64,000 nucleotides of DNA from DAMCAP01 sp032059445 (GCA_032059445.1 DAMCAP010000004.1:77876-141875); one strand, 5' to 3'. Counted from the first letter of the stretch, positions 54,259 to 63,914 are shown. The notes: generated by a model from the letters alone, not told the origin. Numbers and translations: made by a program.

Positions 54259-55149
54259 ATGAGCAGAAATATCAGAGTAAACAGAGGCCGTAAAAAGCAG
54301 TGGCCTTTTATGGTCGTGAGCCTTGGCGCTGCTGTAGTGTTTTCGGCTGTGATCGCCGGAATGTGGCAGGTGATGCTGCCCCCATCCCAAGAGAACTTCA
54401 CGCCAATCTTACCATCAACCCAGCCACCGATATCACAAAATGTGCAGTCGGTACCCAATTCACCTTCTGCGGTATCTTCGTCCAGCGCAGCATCCTCTGA
54501 GGGAACAAAGCCCACAAATGGCAACGGCTACGATTTCTCCGCCCCAGTACCAGAGGGAGAGCGAGTGCGCAGCGAGTATTTTGACGATGCAGTGTTTATC
54601 GGTGACTCTCTGACCACCGGTATTACCTTATATGATGTAATGAGCAATACCACCGTATATGCCTCCACAGGCATCAATCTTGACAATGTCTTTACCAAAG
54701 AGGTGATCAAGCTCGGCGAGAGGGATGTAACCATCTTTGAAGCCCTTAAACAGAAGAACCCTGCTAAAATCTATGTCATGCTTGGAGCCAACGGCATTTC
54801 GCAGATGGAGGATAGCTGGATATTACAGCAGTACGAAAAGCTAATCAAGGAGCTTAAGGCACAGCAGCCTCAAGCATTGATCTATGTACAGTCGGTGCTG
54901 CCAATCAATGAAGAGATCTTTCATCAGAAATACAACAACAAGCTGACCAACCCCCAGATCGATGAGATTAATATCAAATTGCTGAAGCTAGCTGAGGAAA
55001 ATCAAGTCTACTTTATTGATCTAAATACAATGTTTAAAGACGCGACGGGCGGTATGCCTCGAGAAGCCACTCCAGATGGGCTGCACATAAAGAGTGAGCA
55101 GTATATACAGTGGTTTGATTATCTAAAAACACATACAGTACAAAAATAA
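54259..55149 (+). CDS. SGNH/GDSL-family hydrolase, membrane-anchored
   Basis: 296 residues; N-terminal membrane helix (about 16-37), a Pro/Ser-rich linker (about 45-95), then an SGNH domain: block I VFIGDSLTTG (Ser117), block III MLGANGISQM (Gly/Asn), and block V TPDGLHIKS (Asp/His). Such enzymes de-acylate or acetylate-trim wall or surface sugars. It precedes a DUF4358 lipoprotein, an association often seen with surface-acylation genes. The start is uncertain: the GAAAGGAC site is rather far from the ATG. Confidence 0.8.
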   Translation: MSRNIRVNRGRKKQWPFMVVSLGAAVVFSAVIAGMWQVMLPPSQENFTPILPSTQPPISQNVQSVPNSPSAVSSSSAASSEGTKPTNGNGYDFSAPVPEGERVRSEYFDDAVFIGDSLTTGITLYDVMSNTTVYASTGINLDNVFTKEVIKLGERDVTIFEALKQKNPAKIYVMLGANGISQMEDSWILQQYEKLIKELKAQQPQALIYVQSVLPINEEIFHQKYNNKLTNPQIDEINIKLLKLAEENQVYFIDLNTMFKDATGGMPREATPDGLHIKSEQYIQWFDYLKTHTVQK

Positions 55150-55171
55150 CCCAAAGAGTGACGGAGGAACT

Positions 55172-55639
55172 ATGAAAAAACGTATTATCAGCATATTGGC
55201 GGCAACATTGGCAATCCTGATGGTAGCAGGCTGTTCTGCAAAGAAGACCTTTAACGCAGATAACTTCGTGACCGAAGTTATGGCCAATGTAAGCTATGAT
55301 GATGAAATGATCAAGGTGCCCGAAAAAACCGCTGAAACCTTATATAATCTTAAGTTTGCAGGTCTTGAGAGCTACACTCTCTATACTTCAGCCACAAGCG
55401 CGACCGCCAATGAGCTGATGGTGATGAAGGTAAAGGATACTGCCGCGGAGGCTAAGGCAAAAGAAGCTATAGAAACCAGAAAGAAAGATCTGATAGCTTT
55501 GTACGAAAGCTACAGACCCGACGAGATGAAGAAGCTCAATGATGTGCTGCTGGTAACAGAGGGCGGGTATGTTGTATTTTCGGTAAGCAATGATAATCAA
55601 AAGGTCGAGGAGTATCTAAAGGCCAACGTGAAGGAATAA
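55172..55639 (+). CDS. DUF4358-like lipoprotein
   Basis: 155 residues with a lipoprotein signal (LAILMVAGC, Cys about 21) and a single small domain with YDDEMIKVPEKTAETLYNL and a C-terminal VFSVSNDNQKVEEYL, the pattern of DUF4358. Lies 22 bp after the SGNH hydrolase, so probably works with it at the cell surface. GGAGG precedes the ATG. Function unknown. Confidence 0.75.
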   Translation: MKKRIISILAATLAILMVAGCSAKKTFNADNFVTEVMANVSYDDEMIKVPEKTAETLYNLKFAGLESYTLYTSATSATANELMVMKVKDTAAEAKAKEAIETRKKDLIALYESYRPDEMKKLNDVLLVTEGGYVVFSVSNDNQKVEEYLKANVKE

Positions 55640-55680
55640 TCCTAAGGGTATTTTGACTGGATAAGTAAGGAGGCAGAGCA

Positions 55681-56028
55681 ATGATACTGGAATCTACCGC
55701 GATTATCATGGTCATATTAGTAATGTGTTTTATGATGCTGAGATCGGGCCGACGGGGTTACGCTGTTGTAACGCTTCCTTTGATTATAGTACCAGCTACC
55801 CACGTGAGCAGCAGTGGTATAGCCTTGTTTTTGACAAAACTACTGCCTTATGACTTCGTATCTTTGCGGATCGGTGTAGATATCTTGGGTTTAGTTTTAT
55901 CCTGCGTGATCTTCGCGGTTTTGTCGGCTGGGATCAGGCACAAACGCACGAGAATGATCTTTTTGCTGATGTGCGGTGGCTTCTCGGTAATACTGACCAG
56001 CGTGCTGATCAATAGCATAATTGCTTGA
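55681..56028 (+). CDS. Small integral membrane protein of unknown function
   Basis: 115 residues, mostly hydrophobic, with three or four membrane helices and short basic loops (RSGRRG, RHKRTR). AGGAGG stands before the ATG, 41 bp after the DUF4358 gene, and a terminator follows, so it closes this operon. No family recognised. Confidence 0.65.
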   Translation: MILESTAIIMVILVMCFMMLRSGRRGYAVVTLPLIIVPATHVSSSGIALFLTKLLPYDFVSLRIGVDILGLVLSCVIFAVLSAGIRHKRTRMIFLLMCGGFSVILTSVLINSIIA

Positions 56029-56037
56029 CCTTATTTT

Positions 56038-56062
56038 GCCCTTAGGCCTATCGCCTAGGGGC
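56038..56062 (+). terminator. Terminator of the SGNH operon
   Basis: GCCCTTAGGC (56038-56047) / GCCTAGGGGC (56053-56062) with one G-T pair, followed by TTTATTTTT. Confidence 0.85.
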
Positions 56063-56094
56063 TTTATTTTTGATTGTATAGAGATCCCTAATTA

Positions 56095-56165
56095 TTGACA
56101 ATACTACTGATATGTGCTATGCTCTGTATATCGATATATGATATATCAACGCAGGATATATCGAT
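56095..56165 (+). promoter_or_regulatory. Strong promoter with TATATCGATATA palindromes at the start site
   Basis: TTGACA (56095-56100), a 17-base spacer and TATGCT (56118-56123). TATATCGATATA (56127-56138) is a perfect 12-bp palindrome over the expected start of transcription; ATCGATATAT (56130-56139) recurs inverted as ATATATCGAT (56156-56165), and GATATATC occurs at 56140-56147 and 56155-56162. This looks like a multi-site repressor operator for an unknown regulator. Confidence 0.6.
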
Positions 56166-56252
56166 GCTTGCTCCTGCTGTTTTACCTTTAAGCTCCTTAT
56201 TGCCAAGGAGTGCCCAGGGGTCTGGGTGTTTGCGATATTGTGGAGGGTATTT

Positions 56253-57935
56253 ATGAGTTTTAAAAAGCTGAAGATTACAGTTTACTCGTTGATTGGGATT
56301 GTGGCGGCTTACTATGTCTTTGCCAACTCCCTAAACTTAAGCCCCTTATATGTAGAGGGTGCGTTTTTTTGGTGCTTACTCATTAGCGCATATATTGCTG
56401 CTTGGAGTTTCTTTAAAGTTGGGGGGACCCTTGGCGATGTATTTGCCCCCGATGAGCATGGGCGGATCAATATGCATGTGCCCCAGTTTATGTCTTTTAA
56501 GACGATGCCCAAGCTACCCAAGTTTCTTTTGGTGGGGTGCTGGACTCTACTTGCAGTAGGGATCCTACTTTCCAGCGTATTTTTAAACTGGAAAGCGTAT
56601 CGCGATCAGCTCGGCGAGCCGGTGATCCGAAGTTTTTCGAGTGATGTGCAAGCTGTGGATATCTCCCAGATTCCGATTGTAGACAAAGCTCTGGCCTATA
56701 AGCTGGCAGATAAAAAGCTGGGCGAGCGCCCTTCTCTGGGCAGTCAGGTAAAGCTGGGAGAGCCTACGATCCAATTGGTCAATGAAAAGCTGATTTGGGC
56801 TGTACCGCTGGAGCATTCCGGTATATTTAAGTGGTTTACCAATCTTTCGGGTACACCGGGCTATGTAATAGTGTCGGCTAGCAACGTCAATGACGTAAGC
56901 TATGTAGATAGCTTTAAGATTAAGTACCAGCCCAATTCTTATCTGCTTCATGACCTCAAGCGTTATGTGAGGTTTACCTCTTCGCTGTTTAAGGGGATCG
57001 TGGATTACTCCTTTGAGCTGGATTCCACTGGGCAGCCATACTGGATTGTCACTACCTACAAAAACCTCAGAGGCTTTGCTTTGCCCGAGGCTGACGGTGT
57101 AGTGCTGGTCAACGCCTCTACAGGTGAAACTCATCGCTATGGGATCAACGAGGTGCCTGAATGGGTGGATCGTGTACAACCTGAGGAGTATATCATCCAG
57201 CAGATCTATAACAAGGGTCAGTATGTCCACGGGTTCTTAAACTTCTCTGATCGAGATAAGTTCATGCCTTCCGAGGGGCAAAACATCATCTATAATAACG
57301 GCAATTGTTATCTCTTTACCGGTCTGACTAGTGTGGGCAATGACGAAAGCGCCATCGGCTTTATGATGGTAGATATGGTGAGCAAGGAGCCGATTTTGTA
57401 TCAGATGAATGGTGCAACGGAATACTCTGCTCAAGCTTCTGCACAAGGTAAGGTGCAGCACCTTGGATATTACGCTTCGGCGCCCATTCTTCTTAATATC
57501 GACGGGCTGCCATCCTTCTTTATGACGCTAAAAGATCGTGAGGGGCTTATTAAGCAGTATGCCTTTGTATCGGTTACCAACTACTCTACAGTAGGGGTGG
57601 GCGAAACCATGGGCGAGGCAGTCAAGGATTATAAGACTGCTCTAAGGCAGGATGTGAATATCGGTGACTACCTTGGAGAAAAGGGTGAGGAGCGGGAGCT
57701 GACTGGTACTGTACTGCGTATCGCAAGCCAGTACGATGGACAGCAGACGGTGTATACGCTAATCCTTGAGGAAAGTCAAGATAAGATCTTTGCTGTGACT
57801 GCCGATAAATCGGGAGAGCTTGCGATCACCCAGCCGGGAGATCAAGTAAAGATCATCTATCACCAGCTGCCTGGTGAGTCTCCAATTTTGATCAGTGCCT
57901 CAAGCTTTGATAATCTGATGTTTCGACAGAGTTAA
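56253..57935 (+). CDS. Large membrane protein of unknown function
   Basis: 560 residues from the ATG at 56253 (GGAGGG before it). Three membrane helices lie in the first ~120 residues (about 9-27, 32-52, 94-115); the remaining ~440 residues form an external or cytoplasmic beta-rich domain with paired motifs (WAVPLEHSGIFKWF, then YFELD/YSFELDSTGQPYWIVTTY) and an OB-like C-terminal part (GTVLRIASQYDGQQTVYTLIL). No family recognised. It stands alone between a strong operator-bearing promoter and a terminator, so it is specifically regulated. Confidence 0.7.
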   Translation: MSFKKLKITVYSLIGIVAAYYVFANSLNLSPLYVEGAFFWCLLISAYIAAWSFFKVGGTLGDVFAPDEHGRINMHVPQFMSFKTMPKLPKFLLVGCWTLLAVGILLSSVFLNWKAYRDQLGEPVIRSFSSDVQAVDISQIPIVDKALAYKLADKKLGERPSLGSQVKLGEPTIQLVNEKLIWAVPLEHSGIFKWFTNLSGTPGYVIVSASNVNDVSYVDSFKIKYQPNSYLLHDLKRYVRFTSSLFKGIVDYSFELDSTGQPYWIVTTYKNLRGFALPEADGVVLVNASTGETHRYGINEVPEWVDRVQPEEYIIQQIYNKGQYVHGFLNFSDRDKFMPSEGQNIIYNNGNCYLFTGLTSVGNDESAIGFMMVDMVSKEPILYQMNGATEYSAQASAQGKVQHLGYYASAPILLNIDGLPSFFMTLKDREGLIKQYAFVSVTNYSTVGVGETMGEAVKDYKTALRQDVNIGDYLGEKGEERELTGTVLRIASQYDGQQTVYTLILEESQDKIFAVTADKSGELAITQPGDQVKIIYHQLPGESPILISASSFDNLMFRQS

Positions 57936-57951
57936 ATAGGCGATCATTACC

Positions 57952-57984
57952 AAAAGCCGTGCACTCGAGGGTGTACGGCTTTTT
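57952..57984 (+). terminator. Terminator after the large membrane protein gene
   Basis: AAAAGCCGTGCAC (57952-57964) pairs with GTGTACGGCTTTTT (57971-57984), with one G-T pair and a T-run. Confidence 0.85.
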
Positions 57985-58303
57985 GACTGTACTTCTTTTA
58001 TAAAAGAGTTATGGCGACTGCAAATTGGCAGAGAAAGATGCATGAGAACATGTGTCTGTAATGCTTTTGGACTGCTAAAATGCGGGGCTTTGTGAGCTTT
58101 GTTTTTGGATATTGTACTCCGTCTGTTTGTANNNNNNNNNNATGGTACAATTGCTTGTACTGGTTTGTTGTGGTAATAGGGGCAAGGGTGGAGAGCCGGT
58201 ATACGCGCAGAGTGGCCTGTAGCATCGGGGGATTGCAGGACCATTCTATTATACAAGGGGGTTGTTGACTCCCACATTTAATTGACATATGAAAAGAGGT
58301 TGT
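57985..58303. other. Intergenic region with an assembly gap
   Basis: About 320 bases without a gene; ten N at 58132-58141. GC-poor before the gap. I see no promoter or RNA I can name with confidence. Confidence 0.6.
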
Positions 58304-59662
58304 ATGAGGAGACTATTAAATCTTGACGATAAGGAATTTTACACAAAGCTTTTTGCAATTGTACTACCTATCGCTATACAGAATCTAATTAACTTCGGCG
58401 TCAGTATGCTTGATACCTTGATGCTGGGTGTATTGGGCGAGGTGCAGCTGTCGGCTGCTTCTATCGCCAATCAGTTATCCTTTATGTTTATGATCTTGTC
58501 CTTTGGTATTGCGGCAGGTAGCTCGGTGCTCTCGGCTCAGTACTGGGGCAAAGGGGATATCATCCAGATCAAAAAGGTAGTCAGTCTAATGTACCGAGTG
58601 GTATTTTGCCTTGCACTGATTTTTATGAGCGCGGCTTTACTGATACCCAATCAGATTGTTGGGCTTTTTATTACAGATACCGCCGTCATTGAGCAGGCAG
58701 TGATCTTTTTAAGGATTATAGGGCTTAGCTTTTTATTTAGTGGGTTTACCAACACTACCATCGGTATGCTTAGATCCATCGGCACTGTAAAAATTTCGGT
58801 AGTGGTATATTCAGCATCGCTGTTGGTCAACGCTACCTTAAACTATGCTTTGATTTTTGGTAAGTTTGGCTTCCCAGCTATGGGGATCCGGGGTGCTGCT
58901 ATTGCTACCCTTATTGCCAGAATGGTGGAATCTGTCATTGCAGCGATCTATTTATTTAAATATGATCAGAAGCTTCGCTTAAGGTTTAGTGATCTAAAAG
59001 AGATGAACTTTGAGCTGGTGCCTGTGTTTATCAGGTATGCAAGCCCAGTGCTCCTAAATGAGTTTCTCTGGACTACCGGTAACTCTCTGGTCATGGTGAT
59101 TATTGGCCGCATGGGTAGAGAGTTTGTCGCTGCCAACTCTATCTGCTCTGTATTGTTCCAGTTTGCTGGAGTAGCGATCTTTGGTTTTAGCTCGGCAGCT
59201 TCCACCATAATTGGGCATACGGTTGGTGAAGGCGACTACGAAAAGGTAAAGATGCGTGCATTTACCTTTATGAAGCTGTCTGTGATTATTGGCTTGTTTG
59301 CATCGCTCATTATGTTTACCGGCCGTAATATCTTGATAGAGTTTTATAATATTTCAGACCTTGCTAGAGGATACGCATATAGTATTACGGGGGTGGCCAG
59401 TGTAGTGGTGATCTTCCAAAGCATCTGCATGGTGCTGATGATGGGCGTACTAAGGGGCGGCGGAGATACGAAGTTTGCCACGGTGGCCGATGTAGTCTTT
59501 ATGTGGCTGGTGGCGTTGCCACTTGGCGCTTATACTGGTCTGGTACTAAAGCTGCCAGTAGCCCTCGTTTATGCTTGCTTAAAGTGTGATGATGTACTTA
59601 AGAGCGCACTTTCTGCAACTCGTGTAATACGGGGAAGATGGATTAAAGATATCACACGATAG
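58304..59662 (+). CDS. MATE-family efflux transporter
   Basis: 452 residues from the ATG at 58304, chosen because AAGAGG precedes it; an ATG at 58289 is possible. Twelve membrane helices in two six-helix halves. The MATE N-terminal motif is seen in LPIAIQNLINFGVSMLDTLM, with GEVQLSAASIANQLSFM; the second half repeats it in SPVLLNEFLWTTGNSLVMV. It exports drugs or metabolites by sodium or proton exchange. Monocistronic, 626 bp before the sigma-factor gene's start region. Confidence 0.92.
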   Translation: MRRLLNLDDKEFYTKLFAIVLPIAIQNLINFGVSMLDTLMLGVLGEVQLSAASIANQLSFMFMILSFGIAAGSSVLSAQYWGKGDIIQIKKVVSLMYRVVFCLALIFMSAALLIPNQIVGLFITDTAVIEQAVIFLRIIGLSFLFSGFTNTTIGMLRSIGTVKISVVVYSASLLVNATLNYALIFGKFGFPAMGIRGAAIATLIARMVESVIAAIYLFKYDQKLRLRFSDLKEMNFELVPVFIRYASPVLLNEFLWTTGNSLVMVIIGRMGREFVAANSICSVLFQFAGVAIFGFSSAASTIIGHTVGEGDYEKVKMRAFTFMKLSVIIGLFASLIMFTGRNILIEFYNISDLARGYAYSITGVASVVVIFQSICMVLMMGVLRGGGDTKFATVADVVFMWLVALPLGAYTGLVLKLPVALVYACLKCDDVLKSALSATRVIRGRWIKDITR

Positions 59663-59813
59663 CCTTTTTGCTCCTTAATCTGAGTGGCATTTGATCAAAC
59701 TGCTAGAGGAATACCCCTTATTTCGGGCTGGCAGTTTGTCAATTGTTATAAGGTACAAGGAAACAAGAAGAAATTTGTTAAAAATTTTGGCAAAATTAGG
59801 ATGTAAAACTCGC

Positions 59814-59866
59814 CGTAACCTATTGACAGTTACAGAAAAATACTGTAAAATGTTAGGCGTAACCTA
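59814..59866 (+). promoter_or_regulatory. Promoter of the sigma-factor gene, flanked by CGTAACCTA repeats
   Basis: TTGACA (59823-59828), 17 bases, TAAAAT (59846-59851). CGTAACCTA occurs at 59814-59822 and again at 59858-59866, and the second copy is part of the inverted repeat TTAGG-CGTAA-CCTAA over the start site, a candidate operator. Confidence 0.55.
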
Positions 59867-59883
59867 AAACATCTGGAGGTATT

Positions 59884-60465
59884 ATGAGCGGCATATCCAG
59901 ATGGGATCTTCTCTCAGAGCTTGAAGATGACAAGCTTCTAAAACTCTATGCAAGCGGCAACAAGTGGGCCTTGGATCAACTTATGATCAGGCATACGCCA
60001 TTGGTCAAAAAACGAGTGGCGTCAATGTTGGGCAACTGCGGTGATGTTGACGACGCAGTGCAAGAGGGGATGCTGGGTTTGCTCTCGGCAGTGGTAAATT
60101 ACAATCCCGATAGGAAGGCAGCTTTTACTACCTTTGCCTATCGATGTATTACCAACCGTATCATCAATTGGCTTGAAGGCAATCAAACGGGAAGTAGTTT
60201 GTCGCACAAGCAAGTGCCCCTCTTGGATTTGGAGGAGCATCTGCTGGCAGACGATGACTTAGACCCTCAAGAAATATTTATCAATAGAGAAGCACTCGGC
60301 GATCTCGACGAGAGGTTTTCAAAAATGCTTACAGGTTTAGAAAAAAGCGTATTAACCCTTTACTATACTGGTGGATCCTACGAGGACATCGGCAGAGCTT
60401 TAGGAATTAATGCAAAAGCAGTAGACAATGCTCTGCAACGCATCCGCAAAAAACTTAGTAGGTAA
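59884..60465 (+). CDS. RNA polymerase sigma-70-family factor, SigH (Spo0H)-like
   Basis: 193 residues. Region 2 with DDAVQEGMLGLLSAVVNYNPDRKAAFTTFAYRCITNRI and region 4 with EKSVLTLYYTGGSYEDIGRALGINAKAVDNALQRIRKKL. The size and order fit the SigH/Spo0H group of Clostridia, which controls transition state and early sporulation genes; other alternative sigma factors are possible. CTGGAGGTATT precedes the ATG. Confidence 0.82.
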   Translation: MSGISRWDLLSELEDDKLLKLYASGNKWALDQLMIRHTPLVKKRVASMLGNCGDVDDAVQEGMLGLLSAVVNYNPDRKAAFTTFAYRCITNRIINWLEGNQTGSSLSHKQVPLLDLEEHLLADDDLDPQEIFINREALGDLDERFSKMLTGLEKSVLTLYYTGGSYEDIGRALGINAKAVDNALQRIRKKLSR

Positions 60466-60591
60466 CAGTAATTTTGTTTGTAAGCCGAAAGGCTACAAAA
60501 TATAATGCCCTTGGCTCTGGCTGGCGATCAATGTTGTATCTCGGTCTCTGATGTCTTCGGGTAAATTTAATCCATAAGCGAGGTAAAAGAA

Positions 60592-60864
60592 ATGTACGCA
60601 GACAAGAACCTTAAGTGCAAAGAGTGTGGAGCTGACTTTGTCTTCACCGCAGGTGAGCAGGAGTTTTATGCAGAGAGAGGCTTTGTAAACGAGCCACAGA
60701 GATGCAAGATTTGCCGTGATTCTAGAAAGAATACTTCTAGACCAGAGCGTGAGATGTTCACAGCTACCTGTGCTTCTTGCGGCAAGGAAGCTAGAGTTCC
60801 TTTCAGACCAAGAGAGGATCGTCCAGTATTCTGCAGCGAGTGTTTCGCTAAGTCTAAGGAGTAA
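60592..60864 (+). CDS. Small zinc-ribbon protein
   Basis: 90 residues with three or four cysteine pairs: CKECGADF, CKICRDSR, CASCGKEA and CSECFAKS, the pattern of the small cytoplasmic zinc-ribbon proteins found widely in bacteria, including the VPFRPREDRPVFC segment. Probably binds two zinc ions; partner and role unknown. Terminator follows at 60892. Confidence 0.85.
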   Translation: MYADKNLKCKECGADFVFTAGEQEFYAERGFVNEPQRCKICRDSRKNTSRPEREMFTATCASCGKEARVPFRPREDRPVFCSECFAKSKE

Positions 60865-60891
60865 TCCTTATACAGCTGAATAAAGCTCTAT

Positions 60892-60915
60892 ACGCCCTGT
60901 CGATTGACGGGGCGT
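60892..60915 (+). terminator. Terminator after the zinc-ribbon gene
   Basis: ACGCCCTGTC (60892-60901) / GACGGGGCGT (60906-60915), loop GATT, one G-T pair, then TTTTC. Confidence 0.88.
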
Positions 60916-61042
60916 TTTTCTTATCATATCGATACATAGGTACTTTTATGGGCAGGATAGTAATAAGGCAAAATTTGTGTTACAATACCCAAGAAGCCTT
61001 CCATCGGGGCGGCAGATACCTAGCAAAACCAGAGGTGTAAGT

Positions 61043-61723
61043 ATGAATAAAATAAAGCTCTGCCCCAGACTTTCGATGGTGGCAGCTATGGTGAGGGAAT
61101 CGGCTAGACTGGCAGATGTAGGTACCGACCATGGTTATCTGATTGCTAACCTGACTTATGAGGGCAAAATCAAAGGCGGAGTGGCCTGTGATATCAACTT
61201 AAAGCCTTTACAAAGTGCAATGGGGTATATCGAGAGCTTGGGGATTGGGGATAAAGTGTCTTGTATTTTAAGCGACGGCTTATCAGAGATTGGCCCCCAT
61301 ACAGTAGAAGACATCTCTATTGCCGGTATGGGCGGCGACCTGATCAGCAGGATCATATTGGATTGCCCTTGGGCAAAAGACCCCAGCAAATCCTATGTGT
61401 TACAGCCGATGAGCAAAGCAGAGGTGCTGCGTAGCCAGCTTTGCGGGCAGGGCTATGAGCTGATGGAGGAACGAGCGGTATCCTCGGCGGGCAAGGTGTA
61501 TACCGTCATGCGCTGGCAGTATACGGGAGAGCCTTGTGAACCAACAGAGCTCTTTATCTTTACAGGCAGGGTTGCTGAGTTTTACAATCAAGATACAGGT
61601 GCTTACCTCGATCACGTGGCGCGATATATTACCAAAAAAGCCGAAGGGGTACACCGCACTGACCCTGTAGAAGCGAAGCGGTATTTTGCGTTGGTGGATG
61701 AGATCAAAGCACTGATCCTATAG
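61043..61723 (+). CDS. trmK: tRNA (adenine(22)-N1)-methyltransferase TrmK
   Basis: 226 residues from the ATG at 61043 (GAGGTG before it). SAM-binding motif I in ADVGTDHGYLIANL (about residue 26), motif with ISIAGMGGDLISRII, and the late MRWQYTG element, as in TrmK/YqfN. Methylates A22 in the D-loop of tRNAs such as tRNA-Leu and tRNA-Ser. Found next to rqcH here; in Clostridia it often lies near sigA-linked genes. Confidence 0.9.
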   Translation: MNKIKLCPRLSMVAAMVRESARLADVGTDHGYLIANLTYEGKIKGGVACDINLKPLQSAMGYIESLGIGDKVSCILSDGLSEIGPHTVEDISIAGMGGDLISRIILDCPWAKDPSKSYVLQPMSKAEVLRSQLCGQGYELMEERAVSSAGKVYTVMRWQYTGEPCEPTELFIFTGRVAEFYNQDTGAYLDHVARYITKKAEGVHRTDPVEAKRYFALVDEIKALIL

Positions 61724-61851
61724 TTTTATATAAATTTGATTTGATGTATTTGCTGCTTGTATACATTGCAGGCAACCACTACACATGTACATTTTTAGCC
61801 ATTCCTTTGGTGGTTATGGTGTGCTTTGTGGGTGGAAAGGATGGTGATAAA

Positions 61852-63610
61852 ATGGCTTTAGACGGATGTATGCTAAGCTTGGTCGGGCGAGAAATCGCCG
61901 ATAAAGTGCTTGGTGGCAGAGTAGACAAGATCCACCAACCTACCAAGGAAGAAATTATTATTGCAATTAGAAGTCAACATGGCAGCTATAAGCTTTTGCT
62001 ATCTGCCAAAGCAGCGGGGGCAAGGGTGCACCTGACTACCATGTCGGTAGAGAATCCAAAGCAGCCGCCTATGTTTTGCATGCTGCTCCGTAAGCATATC
62101 GGCTCGGGCAGGCTGGTCAATATCCGCCAGCAGGGCTTTGATCGCGTACTATTTTTTGACTTTGAGGCAATTAATGAGCTGGGCGATACGGTGATTATTA
62201 CACTGGCTGTCGAAATTATGGGCAGGCATAGCAACATCGTACTGCTGGAGGATGATAGCAAAAAGATCATCGATGCCGTCAAACGGGTTAATTTTGATAT
62301 GTCTTCGGTGCGGCAGATCATGCCGGGGCTTAGCTATGTGCTACCCCCACCTCAGGAGCGCCTGTCACCTACTACAGACCCAGCCACGGTGATTGATAGA
62401 ATCAAAAACTGCGGCCGCGATATTTCCCTTTCAAAGCTTTTGCTTGAAACCTTAGAGGGCGTTTCACCTCTGCTGTGCAGAGAAATCTCTCATTTTGCAA
62501 CACGTGGCAGGGACTGTATTGTTAGTGAGATGCTGGTAGAGGATTTTGATCGGCTAAAATTTTATCTAAGCTCGATTAAGAGCATCCTAGAGGGGAGCTC
62601 TATACCGCAGCCTACCACCGTGCTGACTTTAGAGGGAAGTCCAAAGGACTTTTCTTTTATCCGTATCAATCAGTATGCAAGCAGCCTGATTACCAAGGAG
62701 TATGAGAGCTTTGGTGAGCAGCTGGATCGATTCTATGGAGAAAAAGATGCGGCAGAGCGAATGAAGCAGCGCTCAAATGATCTCCTTAAGCTGCTAGTTA
62801 ACCGTACTGNNNNNNNNNNAGCTTGGTGCACAAAAGGAAGAGCTGGTCCAGTGTAAGCAGCGAGAGCAGCTTCGGATGTACGGCGACCTGCTGGCTGCAA
62901 ATCTGCATCTCTTTCATAAGGGTGATGCATCGGTGACCGTTGCTGATTTCTACAGTGAAGATTGCCGCGAGGTGACGATCGAGCTTGACCCAAGGCTTAG
63001 CCCTGTGCAAAACTCTCAAAAGTACTACAGTGAGTATCGAAAAGCAGATACCGCTGAAAAGAAACTGATCAAACTTTTGGAAGAAGGGGAAAGCGAGCTA
63101 AGTTACCTAGAAACAGTCTTTGATCTTTTGGTCAGGGCCAGGAGCGATAATGAGCTGACCGCCATCCGGGAAGAGCTTGCGTCGGAGGGGTATATCCGTA
63201 TGCCGTATTCTCATAAGAAGGTTTCTCAGAAGCTGCCGGCATTAAAATATCTATCCAGCGATGGGTTTACTATTTTGTGTGGGCGCAACAATCTGCAAAA
63301 TGATCAACTCACCCTAAAGACCGGGAAGAACTATGACCTATGGCTTCATACTCAGAAAATACCTGGTTCTCATACAATTATCGTGTGTGACGGTAAGGAA
63401 ATCCCCAACCGCACTATAGAAGAAGCTGCGATCATAGCCGCCACCAACTCCAAAGCTTCTGCTTCGGGCAAGGTGCCAGTGGATTACACCTACATTAAGC
63501 ATGTCAAAAAGCACCCTGCTAATAAGCCCGGACTGGTAAACTATGATAACTTCAAAACTGCTATTGTTGATCCAGACCATGAGCTGGTTGGGCGATTGCT
63601 GGTAAAGTAA
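61852..63610 (+). CDS. rqcH: Ribosome quality-control factor RqcH (NFACT, fibronectin-binding family), crossed by an assembly gap
   Basis: About 580 residues in all from the ATG at 61852, with the 10-N gap at 62810-62819 and a frame change there that restores the expected order, so the gene is probably intact. NFACT-N domain with QQGFDRVLFFDFEA (the Asp-Arg pair needed for tRNA-Ala work), a coiled-coil middle (LGAQKEELVQCKQREQLR), and an NFACT-R domain with HTQKIPGSHTIIV and YTYIKHVKKHPANKPG. RqcH adds alanine tails to stalled nascent chains on the 50S subunit. Confidence 0.9.
62810..62819. other. Assembly gap (10 N) inside rqcH
   Basis: Ten N bases; the reading frame differs across them, so the true length is unknown. 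Confidence 0.95.
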
Positions 63611-63612
63611 GG

Positions 63613-63646
63613 AACTGTGCTTCTGTGTATTGGCAGGAGCACAGTT
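63613..63646 (+). terminator. Hairpin after rqcH
   Basis: AACTGTGCT (63613-63621) / AGCACAGTT (63638-63646) with a 16-base loop, followed by TGTTTGC. Moderate terminator. Confidence 0.55.
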
Positions 63647-63683
63647 TGTTTGCTAAAATAGCTGATAAAATCTCAAAAAGCTG

Positions 63684-63914
63684 TTGACATGGTCAAAATC
63701 CTGTGCTATACTAGCAAAGCTGTCAGGGAAGCACTCCTAAAACAGCTCGCAACTCGAAAAAATTTGCCACTTATTTAAAAAATATGTTGACAAATAAAAC
63801 GAATTGTGATAGTATGTAAACGCTCACTTAGGTGATCTTAACTAAGAATGATGAAAAATGTTTGAAAAAACTTTATAAATCGAACTTGACAAGATTTGAA
63901 GTGTGTGCTATAAT
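63684..63914 (+). promoter_or_regulatory. Three tandem strong promoters of a probable rRNA operon
   Basis: P1: TTGACA (63684-63689), 17 bases, TATACT (63707-63712). P2: TTGACA (63787-63792), 17 bases, TAGTAT (63810-63815). P3: TTGACA (63886-63891), 17 bases, TATAAT (63909-63914). All three have a perfect -35 and 17-base spacing and are about 100 bp apart. The leader then reads GGACCTTGAAAATTAAACAA (63951-63970), as seen before 16S rRNA genes in Clostridia. An rrn operon very likely starts beyond base 64000. Confidence 0.8.

Noticed and set aside
58080..58288. Open frames spanning the N gap in both strands
   Set aside because: They only exist because N bases are read as open codons; no start signal or domain.
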